Below are positions 1 through 10,418 of a stretch of 64,000 nt of DNA, piece by piece. A model generated the notes under the pieces. It was given only the letters and a program-made list of their open reading frames with translations. It was not told the origin of the DNA and ran no database searches. The DNA comes from Alteracholeplasma palmae J233 (GTDB lineage: Bacteria > Bacillota_I > Bacilli_A > Acholeplasmatales > Acholeplasmataceae): positions 1,461,499-1,525,498 of the forward strand of contig NC_022538.1 of assembly GCF_000968055.1 (NCBI RefSeq). Reading direction: 5' to 3'. The first letter of the stretch is position 1; every line of letters begins with the position of its first letter. Made by a program: the position numbers and the translations under genes.

Positions 1-1057
<1,057 letters not shown>

Positions 1058-1108
1058 TATATTTCTTTTCTTTTAACAGAATTTTATCTACTTTTCAAAG
1101 ATCTCTTT

Positions 1109-1184
1109 TGGTGGAGCTTAGCGGGATCGAACCGCTGACCTCCTGCGTGCAAGGCAGGCGCTCTCCCAGCTGAGCTAAAGCCCC
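1109..1184 (-). tRNA. tRNA-Ala (UGC)
   Basis: 76-nt cloverleaf starting GGGGCUUUAGCUCAGC and ending in an encoded CCA. The anticodon loop CUUGCAC between CCUGC/GCAGG arms gives anticodon UGC. It sits in the 16S-23S spacer, 6 nt from tRNA-Ile, and would be cut from the rRNA precursor. Confidence 0.97.
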
Positions 1185-1190
1185 AAATAA

Positions 1191-1267
<77 letters not shown>

Positions 1268-1321
1268 GTTATTTATATAACTTGCTTTGCTGCCACCGTA
1301 GAAACACTAAATATTAATTAT

Positions 1322-1350
1322 AGTCTTTCAAAACTGAATATGATGAGTAA
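1322..1350 (-). other. 16S processing stem, 3' arm
   Basis: In the 16S-tRNA-Ile spacer. The segment is the near-exact reverse complement of 2965-2994 in the 16S leader (one mismatch and a one-base offset over about 29 nt). The two would pair in the precursor and bring the 16S ends together, as RNase III processing stems do in other bacteria. Confidence 0.75.
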
Positions 1351-1384
1351 TTTGGTTGTTGCATTTTTAATGCCTTTCTCCTTA

Positions 1385-2900
<1,516 letters not shown>

Positions 2901-2964
2901 TTTATTTTTGTAATTGTTTTTCTTAACTCATTTTGTTTTGCGTTATCTTTATAACGCGTTATCC

Positions 2965-2994
2965 TTACTCATCATCATTCAGTTTTCAAAGACT
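2965..2994 (-). other. 16S processing stem, 5' arm
   Basis: Leader segment between the rrn promoter and 16S; read on the minus strand it contains CTTTGAAAACTGAA, also reminiscent of the Bacillus rRNA spacer/boxA-type element. It pairs with 1322-1350. Confidence 0.7.
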
Positions 2995-3029
2995 TAATTG
3001 CTTGCTCGCTATTTCTAACGCGCTTATTC

Positions 3030-3058
3030 ATTTTATCATTATAAAACACCCTTGTCAA
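3030..3058 (-). promoter_or_regulatory. rRNA operon promoter
   Basis: Minus strand: -35 TTGACA (3053-3058), 17-nt spacer, -10 TAAAAT (3030-3035). Predicted start near 3023, about 120 nt upstream of mature 16S. It lies just downstream of tRNA-Tyr, so the operon can also receive readthrough from that tRNA. Confidence 0.8.
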
Positions 3059-3106
3059 GCATGATTTTCACATTTTTTTCAAGGATTGTTTTTTAACAAT
3101 TCAAGA

Positions 3107-3190
3107 TGGTGGAGGGGGACAGATTCGAACTGTCGAACCGTTAGGAACAGATTTACAGTCTGCCGCGTTTAGCCACTTCGCTACCCCTCC
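3107..3190 (-). tRNA. tRNA-Tyr (GUA)
   Basis: 84-nt tRNA with a long variable arm, starting GGAGGGGUAGCGAAGUGG and ending in encoded CCA. The anticodon loop CUGUAAA gives GUA. The long variable arm is normal for bacterial tRNA-Tyr. No terminator with a U-run is visible between it and the rRNA promoter. Confidence 0.96.
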
Positions 3191-3208
3191 AAATTCACTT
3201 GCCTAATC

Positions 3209-3237
3209 ATTCTATCGCATCAAAGATAAAAAATCAA
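3209..3237 (-). promoter_or_regulatory. tRNA-Tyr promoter
   Basis: Minus strand: TTGATT (3232-3237), 17-nt spacer, TAGAAT (3209-3214), about 19 nt from the tRNA 5' end. Confidence 0.65.
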
Positions 3238-3304
3238 CACTTTTTTAAAACTTTTTTCTTTTTTTTGCTTTTTCTCTATACTATTTATAAAGAAGAGGTG
3301 AAAA

Positions 3305-3475
3305 TCAGTCTTTTTTAATGATTTTTTTGTCTAATTCTCGTTTTGGAAGCATAATTTCTCGTTGACAATTCGTACAAACAAGTTTGATGTCTGCACCTAT
3401 TCTTTTGACTTCCCATTCATTTTTACCACAGGCGTGGTTCTTTTTTGTATATATTTTTTCACCTATGCTATACAT
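3305..3475 (-). CDS. DUF951 family protein (YyzM-like), 56 aa
   Basis: A 56-residue ORF. Its ATG is the base next to the parB stop, so it is the last gene of the par operon. It has the DUF951 pattern: basic, an HACG segment, a central RIGADIKLVC stretch with a CTNC motif, and MLPKREL near the end. B. subtilis YyzM is the homologue I have in mind, and it also lies near spo0J. Cys/His content (HACG...CTNC) suggests a small zinc-binding fold. Molecular function is not established. Too short to be picked up by many gene callers. Confidence 0.85.
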   Translation of the reverse strand: MYSIGEKIYTKKNHACGKNEWEVKRIGADIKLVCTNCQREIMLPKRELDKKIIKKD

Positions 3476-4318
3476 TTAGTAATCATCCTTTAATAAAATA
3501 TTAATAATATCATTTATTTTTTCTTCTGTTAATTTAGAAATAACTATTTTATTAGTAAATATTTTAGCTGAAACTTGATATTTTTCTTTAATTTTCTTTT
3601 CGTATTTTTGAAAAATTTCAGGTTTTCTTTGAACTTTTATTTTTTTAGCTTTACTTTCTCTTTGAGTTAGTTCTTCAATTTGTCTAACAGATAAATTTTC
3701 ATTAATAATTTTTTTAGCTAGTTGTATGATTTTTTCTGAATCTTCTAGCTTTGATAAAGCCCTTGCGTGGCCCATAGATAGTTTATTTTCTAACATCATT
3801 TGCTGTACTTCAGCTGGTAAATTTAATAATCCTAGCATATTTGTTACATGAGATCTGCTTTTTCCTATTTTGATTGCAAGATCATTTTGTGTAATTTCTA
3901 ATTGTTTCATGATATTTAAGTAAGCTTCTGCTTCTTCAATAGCCGTTAAATCTTCTCTTTGTAAATTTTCAACAAGTGCTATTTCAGCAACCTTATCTTC
4001 TTGATATGCTCTAATGATTGCAGGAATTGTTTTTTTGCCTACTAATTGAGAAGCTCTAAATCTTCTTTCACCTGAAACAATGATATAACCTTCTTTAACT
4101 GTTTTTAAAATAATAGGTTGAAAAACACCATGTTCTTCGATTGAATTAGCCAATTCTCTTATTTTTTCAGGGTTAAAGATACGTCTTGGTTGAAAAGGGT
4201 TAGGTTTAATCTTAGAAAGCTCGACCTCTAAGACAACCTCTCCTTCTAATACTTCATCAATATGATGTTCTTTTATTAAATCTTCTAATTTTCTAGGTTT
4301 TAAGTTATTTGGCTTCAT
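3476..4318 (-). CDS. parB: Chromosome partitioning protein ParB (Spo0J)
   Basis: 280 residues. The N-terminal ParB/CTPase domain carries PFQPRR and GERRFRAS, the motifs that bind CTP and let ParB clamp on DNA next to parS. A KorB-like helix-turn-helix follows (ITQNDLAIKIGKSRSHVTNM, then a helical linker), and a basic C-terminal dimerisation segment. The chosen ATG at 4318 lies 12 nt after an AAGGAGG site; an upstream TTG precedes that site and is unlikely. It overlaps parA by 14 nt. With ParA it should segregate the origin region. Confidence 0.95.
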   Translation of the reverse strand: MKPNNLKPRKLEDLIKEHHIDEVLEGEVVLEVELSKIKPNPFQPRRIFNPEKIRELANSIEEHGVFQPIILKTVKEGYIIVSGERRFRASQLVGKKTIPAIIRAYQEDKVAEIALVENLQREDLTAIEEAEAYLNIMKQLEITQNDLAIKIGKSRSHVTNMLGLLNLPAEVQQMMLENKLSMGHARALSKLEDSEKIIQLAKKIINENLSVRQIEELTQRESKAKKIKVQRKPEIFQKYEKKIKEKYQVSAKIFTNKIVISKLTEEKINDIINILLKDDY

Positions 4319-5078
4319 TACGTTTAATAACCTCCTTGGCAAGGGATTTATATAATTTAGATGATATTGATTTAGGTGCGTATTTTAAAACTGGTAATCC
4401 ATAAGTTGGGGCAACCTGTGCCGCCACGTTATTAGTAATTATTGTTTCAAATACTTCTTTACCAAAATATCCTTTAATTTCATTAACAACTTCCCATCCA
4501 GCTTTAGTTCTTTTATCTAGCATGGTCAATAAAACACCTTCAATTAGTAATGCTCTATTGTTAACTCTTAAATCTTTTTGGACAAGTCTAATTGTATTTA
4601 GAAGTTGAGTTAATCCATCAACTGCTAAAAAATGACATTGCACAGGTATTAACACAGAATCTGCTGCATATAAAGCATTTAATGTTAATAATCCTAATGA
4701 TGGTGGGCAATCGATAAGTATATAATCGTATTTATCTTTAATCTTTTGTAACTGCTTATATAAAAAGTAGTTTCTATCATCATGATCGACTAATACTTCT
4801 AGATAAGCTAGATTGATAGCCGCTGGAATCACATCTAATTTAAACTGCCCTAATGAAACAATTGTCTCTTCAAAAGTTCTTTCCCCCACTAAAACATTAT
4901 AGATATTTTCATTTAATCCTCTAGTGATTCCATAGCTTGCGGTTGCGCTTGCTTGTGGGTCAAAATCTACTAGTAATATCCTTTTATTATTTTGTGCAAG
5001 TGCTGCTGCTAAGTTAACACTTGTTGTGGTTTTTCCAACGCCACCTTTTTGATTTGAAATTGCTATAATCTTTCCCAT
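4305..5078 (-). CDS. parA: Chromosome partitioning ATPase ParA (Soj)
   Basis: 257 residues, deviant Walker A ATPase. KGGVGKTTTS near residue 11, DFDPQASAT around residue 40 and DCPPSLG around residue 120 are the Walker A, A' and B motifs. Soj-type ParA is a DNA-bound ATP sandwich dimer that works with ParB and in Bacillus also controls DnaA. The ATG at 5078 is preferred over one three codons upstream, which touches the GAGG site. The gene follows rsmG by 12 nt. Confidence 0.96.
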   Translation of the reverse strand: MGKIIAISNQKGGVGKTTTSVNLAAALAQNNKRILLVDFDPQASATASYGITRGLNENIYNVLVGERTFEETIVSLGQFKLDVIPAAINLAYLEVLVDHDDRNYFLYKQLQKIKDKYDYILIDCPPSLGLLTLNALYAADSVLIPVQCHFLAVDGLTQLLNTIRLVQKDLRVNNRALLIEGVLLTMLDKRTKAGWEVVNEIKGYFGKEVFETIITNNVAAQVAPTYGLPVLKYAPKSISSKLYKSLAKEVIKRNEAK

Positions 5079-5090
5079 TTCCAACATCCT

Positions 5091-5783
5091 CTATAATCTA
5101 TTCTTATTTATTTGTGCATATGGTCTTGGATATCCATTGACGTTTTGTTTTTTAACAAAAACTAAATTTGATCTAAATCCGAAGTCATATGGCAATGAAA
5201 AAGTATTTTCTTTTATTAATTCCGTTTTTAATACTTTTAATGCATTTTTGCTATCATTTAATTCTTCTTTGTAATTTGAACCTTTAGGAGCAATAAAATA
5301 TCCTTTGGGTTTAACCATAGGAATACCTAGCTCTAGTATAAGTGCTAAATGACCAACAGCTCTAGCACTCACCAAATCAAATGAGTTTAAATGAGTAAGG
5401 GCAAATATCTCTGCCCTCTCATGAACTAAATTGATGTTACTTAAGTTAAGTTTTTCTGATAGTTGTTCTAAAAATTTAATTCTTTTTCCTAATGAATCAA
5501 CAATTGTAACTTCTAAATGCGGATAAACGATCTTAATAGGAATACTAGGGAAACCAGCCCCTGCTCCAATATCACACATATTTTTAATTTGATTAAAATC
5601 CAAAGATGTTGTAAGCGATAATGAATCAAAGAAGTGCTTGTAATACACTTCTTTTTTGTCAGTAATCGCTGTTAAGTTAGTTATTTTATTATATTCAATT
5701 AAAAACTCATAGTATGTTTCAAATTGTTTTAGTTGTTCTTCATTTAGTACTATATCTAGTTCTTTTAAATTATCTTGAAACAT
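5091..5783 (-). CDS. rsmG: 16S rRNA (guanine-N7)-methyltransferase RsmG (GidB)
   Basis: 230 residues. Methylates N7 of the conserved guanine in the 530 loop of 16S rRNA using SAM. The Rossmann SAM motif is [15 protein letters not shown] near residue 68, followed by the acidic [10 protein letters not shown] segment; SARAVGHL is typical of the family. GGAGAG precedes the ATG by 5 nt. It overlaps the end of mnmG by 14 nt, the classic gidA-gidB order. Confidence 0.96.
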   Translation of the reverse strand: MFQDNLKELDIVLNEEQLKQFETYYEFLIEYNKITNLTAITDKKEVYYKHFFDSLSLTTSLDFNQIKNMCDIGAGAGFPSIPIKIVYPHLEVTIVDSLGKRIKFLEQLSEKLNLSNINLVHERAEIFALTHLNSFDLVSARAVGHLALILELGIPMVKPKGYFIAPKGSNYKEELNDSKNALKVLKTELIKENTFSLPYDFGFRSNLVFVKKQNVNGYPRPYAQINKNRL

Positions 5784-7626
5784 TTCTGCTCTCCAAATAA
5801 ACCATAAGAATAGAAATATCTGCAGGATTCACTCCAAGAATTCTAGATGCTTGACCAATTGTTTGTGGTTTTATTTTTGTTAACTTTTCTTTAGCTTCTG
5901 AAGATAAGTTATGAATAGCTTTGTAGTTTGTTTCTTCTGGTATGCTTTTAGATTCTAATCTTAAAAGTTTATCTACTTCTCTATAAGCTTTTTCAATATA
6001 CCCAGCATACTTTATTTGAATTTCTACTTGTTCATAAATATCATCACTTTGATCTTCCTTAATGAAGTGTTTTAAGGTTTCTACCCCTAATTCTGGTCTT
6101 TTTAATAAATTAGATAGACTTACACCTTCATAAACTGGTGATGAAGCAACACTACTTAAATATTCTAAATTTTCTTTGTTAGGAACTACTTTAATTTCAT
6201 TTGCTCTATTTAATAAGCGAGTAATAGTTTCTCTTTTATTTTCAAATTTATCATAAGTATTTTGATCAACTAGTCCTACTTGATATCCATAGTCTCTTAA
6301 TCTTAAATCCGCATTATCATGTCTTAATAGTAATCTATGTTCAGCTCTTGAGGTTAAAAGTCTATAAGGTTCATGTGTACCTTTAGTAACTAAATCATCT
6401 ATAAGCACACCAATATAAGCTTCGTTTCTTTTTAAAATCAATGGTTCTTTTCCACTTACTTTTAGCCCTGCATTAATTCCAGCCATTAAACCTTGACAAG
6501 CAGCTTCTTCATATCCGCTTGTTCCGTTTATTTGCCCAGCACAAAATAAATTTTTTATTTTTTTAGTTTCAAGGCTTGGGTACAGTTGTATAGGGTCAAT
6601 TGCATCATATTCTATTGCATAAGCATATTTGACAATTTTAGCATTTTCTAGTCCTGGAATAGATTTTACAATTTGTTCTTGTACATATCTAGGCATACTT
6701 GTAGAAACACCTTGGATATACATTTCATCTATTTCTAAACTTTCTGGTTCAACAAAGACTTGATGTCTTTCTTTATCACTAAAACGAACTACTTTATCTT
6801 CAATAGAAGGACAGTATCTTGGTCCGATACCTTCTACATATCCACCATACATAGATGATTCATCTAAATGTTGGTTAATAATTTCATGTGTTGTTAAGTT
6901 GGTATGCGTTAAATAACATGGTTCTTGATATCCAAGTTCAGTGATTGGAGAATCAAAACTGAATGTTTGGAATTTATCATCACCAGGTTGAACTGTCATT
7001 TTAGAGTAATCTATACTATCTTTAGCAATTCTTGGCGGAGTTCCTGTTTTAAGTCTGACAACATCAAATCCTAGTTCTTTTAATTGACCACTAATACCAT
7101 AAGTAGTCTTTTCTCCATTAGGTCCTGATGGTGTTTTTTCATTTCCTATTAAAACTTGGCTCGCTAAATATGTTCCTGTTGTAATAATAACTGTTTTACT
7201 ATAAACTTTATTTCCATTTTGAAGTAAAACTCCCTTTACTTCATTATTTTCAATAATTAAAGTATCTACTAACTCTTCTAATAAATCTAATCCTTTAGTT
7301 GTTTTAATCAGATCAGACATGATTTTAGGATACTTCTTTTTATCTATTTGAGCTCTTAAAGCACGAACTGCAGGTCCTTTTGATGCGTTTAGCATCTTCA
7401 TTTGGACTTGGCCTAAGTCTGCTGACTTAGCCATTTGTCCACCGAGTGCATCTATTTCTCTTACAACGATTCCTTTTGCAGGTCCACCAATGGATGGATT
7501 GCAAGGCAAAGAAGCGACTTTATTTAAGTCGCCTGTAATTAATACTACTTTTTTATTCATTTTGGCTAAGGCTAATGCAGCTTCGATACCTGCATGTCCA
7601 CCTCCAACTACTATGCCATCATACAT
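5770..7626 (-). CDS. mnmG: tRNA uridine-5-carboxymethylaminomethyl modification enzyme MnmG (GidA)
   Basis: 618 residues, the usual size. FAD enzyme that with MnmE adds the cmnm5 group at U34 of tRNAs reading split codon boxes, using glycine or ammonium and methylene-THF. FAD-binding [12 protein letters not shown] lies at the N-terminus; [10 protein letters not shown] and GTPPRI are family signatures. I start it at 7626 ([10 protein letters not shown]), because an ATG 12 codons earlier lacks a binding site and lies within tkt. Its partner mnmE is at the far right of the window, not nearby. Confidence 0.96.
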   Translation of the reverse strand: MYDGIVVGGGHAGIEAALALAKMNKKVVLITGDLNKVASLPCNPSIGGPAKGIVVREIDALGGQMAKSADLGQVQMKMLNASKGPAVRALRAQIDKKKYPKIMSDLIKTTKGLDLLEELVDTLIIENNEVKGVLLQNGNKVYSKTVIITTGTYLASQVLIGNEKTPSGPNGEKTTYGISGQLKELGFDVVRLKTGTPPRIAKDSIDYSKMTVQPGDDKFQTFSFDSPITELGYQEPCYLTHTNLTTHEIINQHLDESSMYGGYVEGIGPRYCPSIEDKVVRFSDKERHQVFVEPESLEIDEMYIQGVSTSMPRYVQEQIVKSIPGLENAKIVKYAYAIEYDAIDPIQLYPSLETKKIKNLFCAGQINGTSGYEEAACQGLMAGINAGLKVSGKEPLILKRNEAYIGVLIDDLVTKGTHEPYRLLTSRAEHRLLLRHDNADLRLRDYGYQVGLVDQNTYDKFENKRETITRLLNRANEIKVVPNKENLEYLSSVASSPVYEGVSLSNLLKRPELGVETLKHFIKEDQSDDIYEQVEIQIKYAGYIEKAYREVDKLLRLESKSIPEETNYKAIHNLSSEAKEKLTKIKPQTIGQASRILGVNPADISILMVYLESRNVSR

Positions 7627-7642
7627 GTGAAACACTTCTTTT

Positions 7643-9586
7643 CTATAGTTTAATAAACCCATCTGCTAAATCTTGTGGTGTATAGCCGAAATGTTCTAAT
7701 ACTTTTTCAAGTGGCGCAGATACTCCAAATGTATTTATACCATATACATGTTGAGTATATTTGTACCAAGATAAAGGACTAGCCATTTCTACTGCTAATA
7801 TTTTAACTTCTTTTGGTAAAATTGAGTCTTTATATGCTTTTTCTTGTTTTTCAAATAACTCTATTGAAGGCATACTTACTACTCTAATATCAATATTTTT
7901 TTGTTTAAGTATTTCTTTAGCTTTTAATGCTAAAGATACTTCAGATCCTGATGCTAATAAAATACCATCTAATTTTTGTTCTTCCTTAGATATAATGTAT
8001 CCGCCTTTATTTACTCCTTCATAAGTAGAAGTTTCTAAATTAGGAACTGATTGTCTTGTTAATATAATTGCGGTTGGATGATCTTTTGATTCCATCGCAA
8101 TTTTCCATGCCATTTTTGTTTCATTAGCATCTGCAGGTCTTAATACAACAAGATTAGGGATACTTCTTAACATCACTAATTGTTCGATTGGTTCATGCGT
8201 TGGTCCATCTTCCCCAACAGCAACCGTATCATGGGTAAATACGTAAGTCACTGGTATTTGCATAATAGATGCTAATCTAATGGCTGGTTTCATATAGTCA
8301 CTAAATACGAAGAACCCACCAACAAATACTTTTAACCCACCATGTAAAACCATACCATTAGCAATTGATGCCATAGCATGTTCTCTTACACCAAAGTTAA
8401 TATTTCTACCTAATCTATTTTCTTTAGTGAAATCACCATCTGCACCTTTAGCTTTAGTAGAAGCGGTAAGGTCTGCTGATCCACCAATTAAATTTGTATA
8501 TGTTTTAGATAACGATTCAATTACTTTACCACTAACATTTCTAGTAGCTTCTTTTGAACCTTTTTCATATGTTGGTAATAAAGATAAATCAACTTCTGGC
8601 TGACTATAGTAGTTCATTAGTTGTTCATATTCATTATGATATTGTTCTTTATAAAGTGCTAACTCTTTGTTCCACTTGCTTTGAACTCTTTTTCCTCTAT
8701 TAAGAACATTCTTTTTATAGAAATCATAAACCTCTTGATCTACTTCAAATGGTTCATTTTTATATTGTAATTTTTCTCTTAATTTTTTAGCTTCTTCAAG
8801 TCCAATTGGAGCGCCATGAACTTTACTAGTTCCTTCAATTGAAGTACCTCTACCTATAATTGTTTTCACTTCTATAATAGTAGGTTTGTCAGTTTCTTTT
8901 TTAGCCTTTTTAATTGCTTTATCAATTGATTCTAAATCTTCACCATCTGTAACTAATAAGTGTTGCCACCCCATAGCTTCAAATTTCTTTTTAGCATTAT
9001 CACTATAAGCTAAAGAAGTTTTTCCATCTAACTGAATATCGTTTGAATCATATAAAACAATCAATTTAGATAGCCCAAGGTGTCCTGCTAAACTCATAGA
9101 CTCCATGGTAACCCCTTCTTGTAAATCACCATCTCCACATAAAACATATGTATAGTGATCAAATATTGATAATTCTGGTTTATTGAATTTAGCTGCTAAA
9201 TGAGTTTCAGCAAGCGCCATTCCTACTGCATTAGAAATACCTTGTCCTAGAGGCCCACTTGTTGTTTCAATACCGTGTGTATGTCCATACTCTGGGTGAC
9301 CTGGTGTATTTCCGATTTGTCTGAAATTTTTTAAATCTTCAATAGACACTTTAAATCCTGATAAATGATTGATTGCGTATAAAAGAGCTGAACCATGTCC
9401 AGCAGACAAAATAAATCTATCCCTGTTTATCCACTTATCATCTTTAGGATTTATGTTTAAATGTTTCGTATATAAAACATGTAACATAGGTGCTGCACCT
9501 AAAACAATCCCTGGGTGTCCACTATTAGCTTTATTAATAGCATCTACCCCTAAAAAACGAATTGCATTAATTGCATTATTGTTCAT
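7643..9586 (-). CDS. tkt: Transketolase
   Basis: 647 residues. Thiamine-diphosphate enzyme moving two-carbon units in the non-oxidative pentose phosphate pathway. [13 protein letters not shown] is the ThDP/Mg motif; GHPG and HGSALLY near the N-terminus and the [14 protein letters not shown] segment are typical. The ATG at 9586 follows AGGAG by 9 nt and overlaps the upstream membrane-protein gene by 11 nt, which suggests coupled translation. The gene feeds directly into mnmG (16 nt gap). Confidence 0.96.
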   Translation of the reverse strand: MNNNAINAIRFLGVDAINKANSGHPGIVLGAAPMLHVLYTKHLNINPKDDKWINRDRFILSAGHGSALLYAINHLSGFKVSIEDLKNFRQIGNTPGHPEYGHTHGIETTSGPLGQGISNAVGMALAETHLAAKFNKPELSIFDHYTYVLCGDGDLQEGVTMESMSLAGHLGLSKLIVLYDSNDIQLDGKTSLAYSDNAKKKFEAMGWQHLLVTDGEDLESIDKAIKKAKKETDKPTIIEVKTIIGRGTSIEGTSKVHGAPIGLEEAKKLREKLQYKNEPFEVDQEVYDFYKKNVLNRGKRVQSKWNKELALYKEQYHNEYEQLMNYYSQPEVDLSLLPTYEKGSKEATRNVSGKVIESLSKTYTNLIGGSADLTASTKAKGADGDFTKENRLGRNINFGVREHAMASIANGMVLHGGLKVFVGGFFVFSDYMKPAIRLASIMQIPVTYVFTHDTVAVGEDGPTHEPIEQLVMLRSIPNLVVLRPADANETKMAWKIAMESKDHPTAIILTRQSVPNLETSTYEGVNKGGYIISKEEQKLDGILLASGSEVSLALKAKEILKQKNIDIRVVSMPSIELFEKQEKAYKDSILPKEVKILAVEMASPLSWYKYTQHVYGINTFGVSAPLEKVLEHFGYTPQDLADGFIKL

Positions 9587-10253
9587 CAGTCTTGTCTCCT
9601 GCTTCTTCATCTTCTACTAATTCAGCATCTACTACTTCTATTTCTTTTACTTCTTCATCTTCATTTGTAGTTTCTTCTTCTTCAAATGCAAAATATTTAT
9701 CATAGTAAGCTTGTTGAGCAGTTAATAAATCTTCAAAACGTTTCTCACCTAATACATCTTTAATTTTTTGTGTTGAGTTAACATTTTCTTCTCTAATTGC
9801 TGTTCCGATTTCTTTTTGTTGTTTTCTAGTAGCAAGTAACATAGGAACAAATAAAATCGCCATACCAATTGAAAAAGCAATCATATCATTATTAATTACT
9901 TGGCTTAATAAAATAGTGGCACCTAAGGCAACTAAAACTGCTATTAAAAGAAATAGATTATATTTTTTAGTTACTTTAGCTTGTATACCGTATGCGAAAG
10001 TCATAAAATCTAACCAGATTTCATTCACTTCATTACTATATAAATCTTCAACTGTTTCGTAATATCCTTTTTCAATTAATAATTTATAATCAATTCCATT
10101 AGAAGTCCATACAGCAAATTTTCCTTTTGATGCATATCTAGCTAGAAACGGTGTTTCATCTAAATAATGAAATTCAATTTTATTTCCTTTATAGTTTTCT
10201 ACTCTAAATGGTTCTCCAGTAATTCCTTTGTATATTTTAGGTAATAATTTCAT
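9576..10253 (-). CDS. Membrane protein of unknown function
   Basis: 225 residues, family not recognised. The first 115 residues look soluble (DETPFLARYASKGKFAVWTS). Two adjacent transmembrane segments follow (YNLFLLIAVLVALGATILLS and IAFSIGMAILFVPMLLATR), then a helical stretch and a very acidic Glu/Asp-rich C-terminus. First gene of the run that leads through tkt and mnmG to parB. It has its own extended -10 promoter and a good AGGAAAC binding region. Confidence 0.7.
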   Translation of the reverse strand: MKLLPKIYKGITGEPFRVENYKGNKIEFHYLDETPFLARYASKGKFAVWTSNGIDYKLLIEKGYYETVEDLYSNEVNEIWLDFMTFAYGIQAKVTKKYNLFLLIAVLVALGATILLSQVINNDMIAFSIGMAILFVPMLLATRKQQKEIGTAIREENVNSTQKIKDVLGEKRFEDLLTAQQAYYDKYFAFEEEETTNEDEEVKEIEVVDAELVEDEEAGDKTDEQ

Positions 10254-10302
10254 TTAGTTTCCTCCGTTTATATAAGTTATCTCTTAATAGTTTTTCATTT
10301 AA

Positions 10303-10308
10303 ATTATA
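10303..10308 (-). promoter_or_regulatory. Extended -10 promoter for the 9576-10253 operon
   Basis: Minus strand TGATATAAT; no convincing -35. It would drive membrane protein-tkt-mnmG-rsmG-parA-parB-DUF951. Confidence 0.5.
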
Positions 10309-10369
10309 TCATAGTTTTATATTTATTATGTCTTTATCTATTTCTTTTTAAGTTTCGTTAAAGATGTTT

Positions 10370-10408
10370 AACAAAAATAAAAGCATTATAGTTTTATCTA
10401 TAACACTT
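10370..10408 (-). terminator. Terminator after the ABC transporter gene
   Basis: Minus strand: nine-pair stem GTGTTATAG/CTATAATGC with two wobble pairs, followed by TTTTATTTTT. Confidence 0.65.
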
Positions 10409-10418
10409 TTTTGATTGA

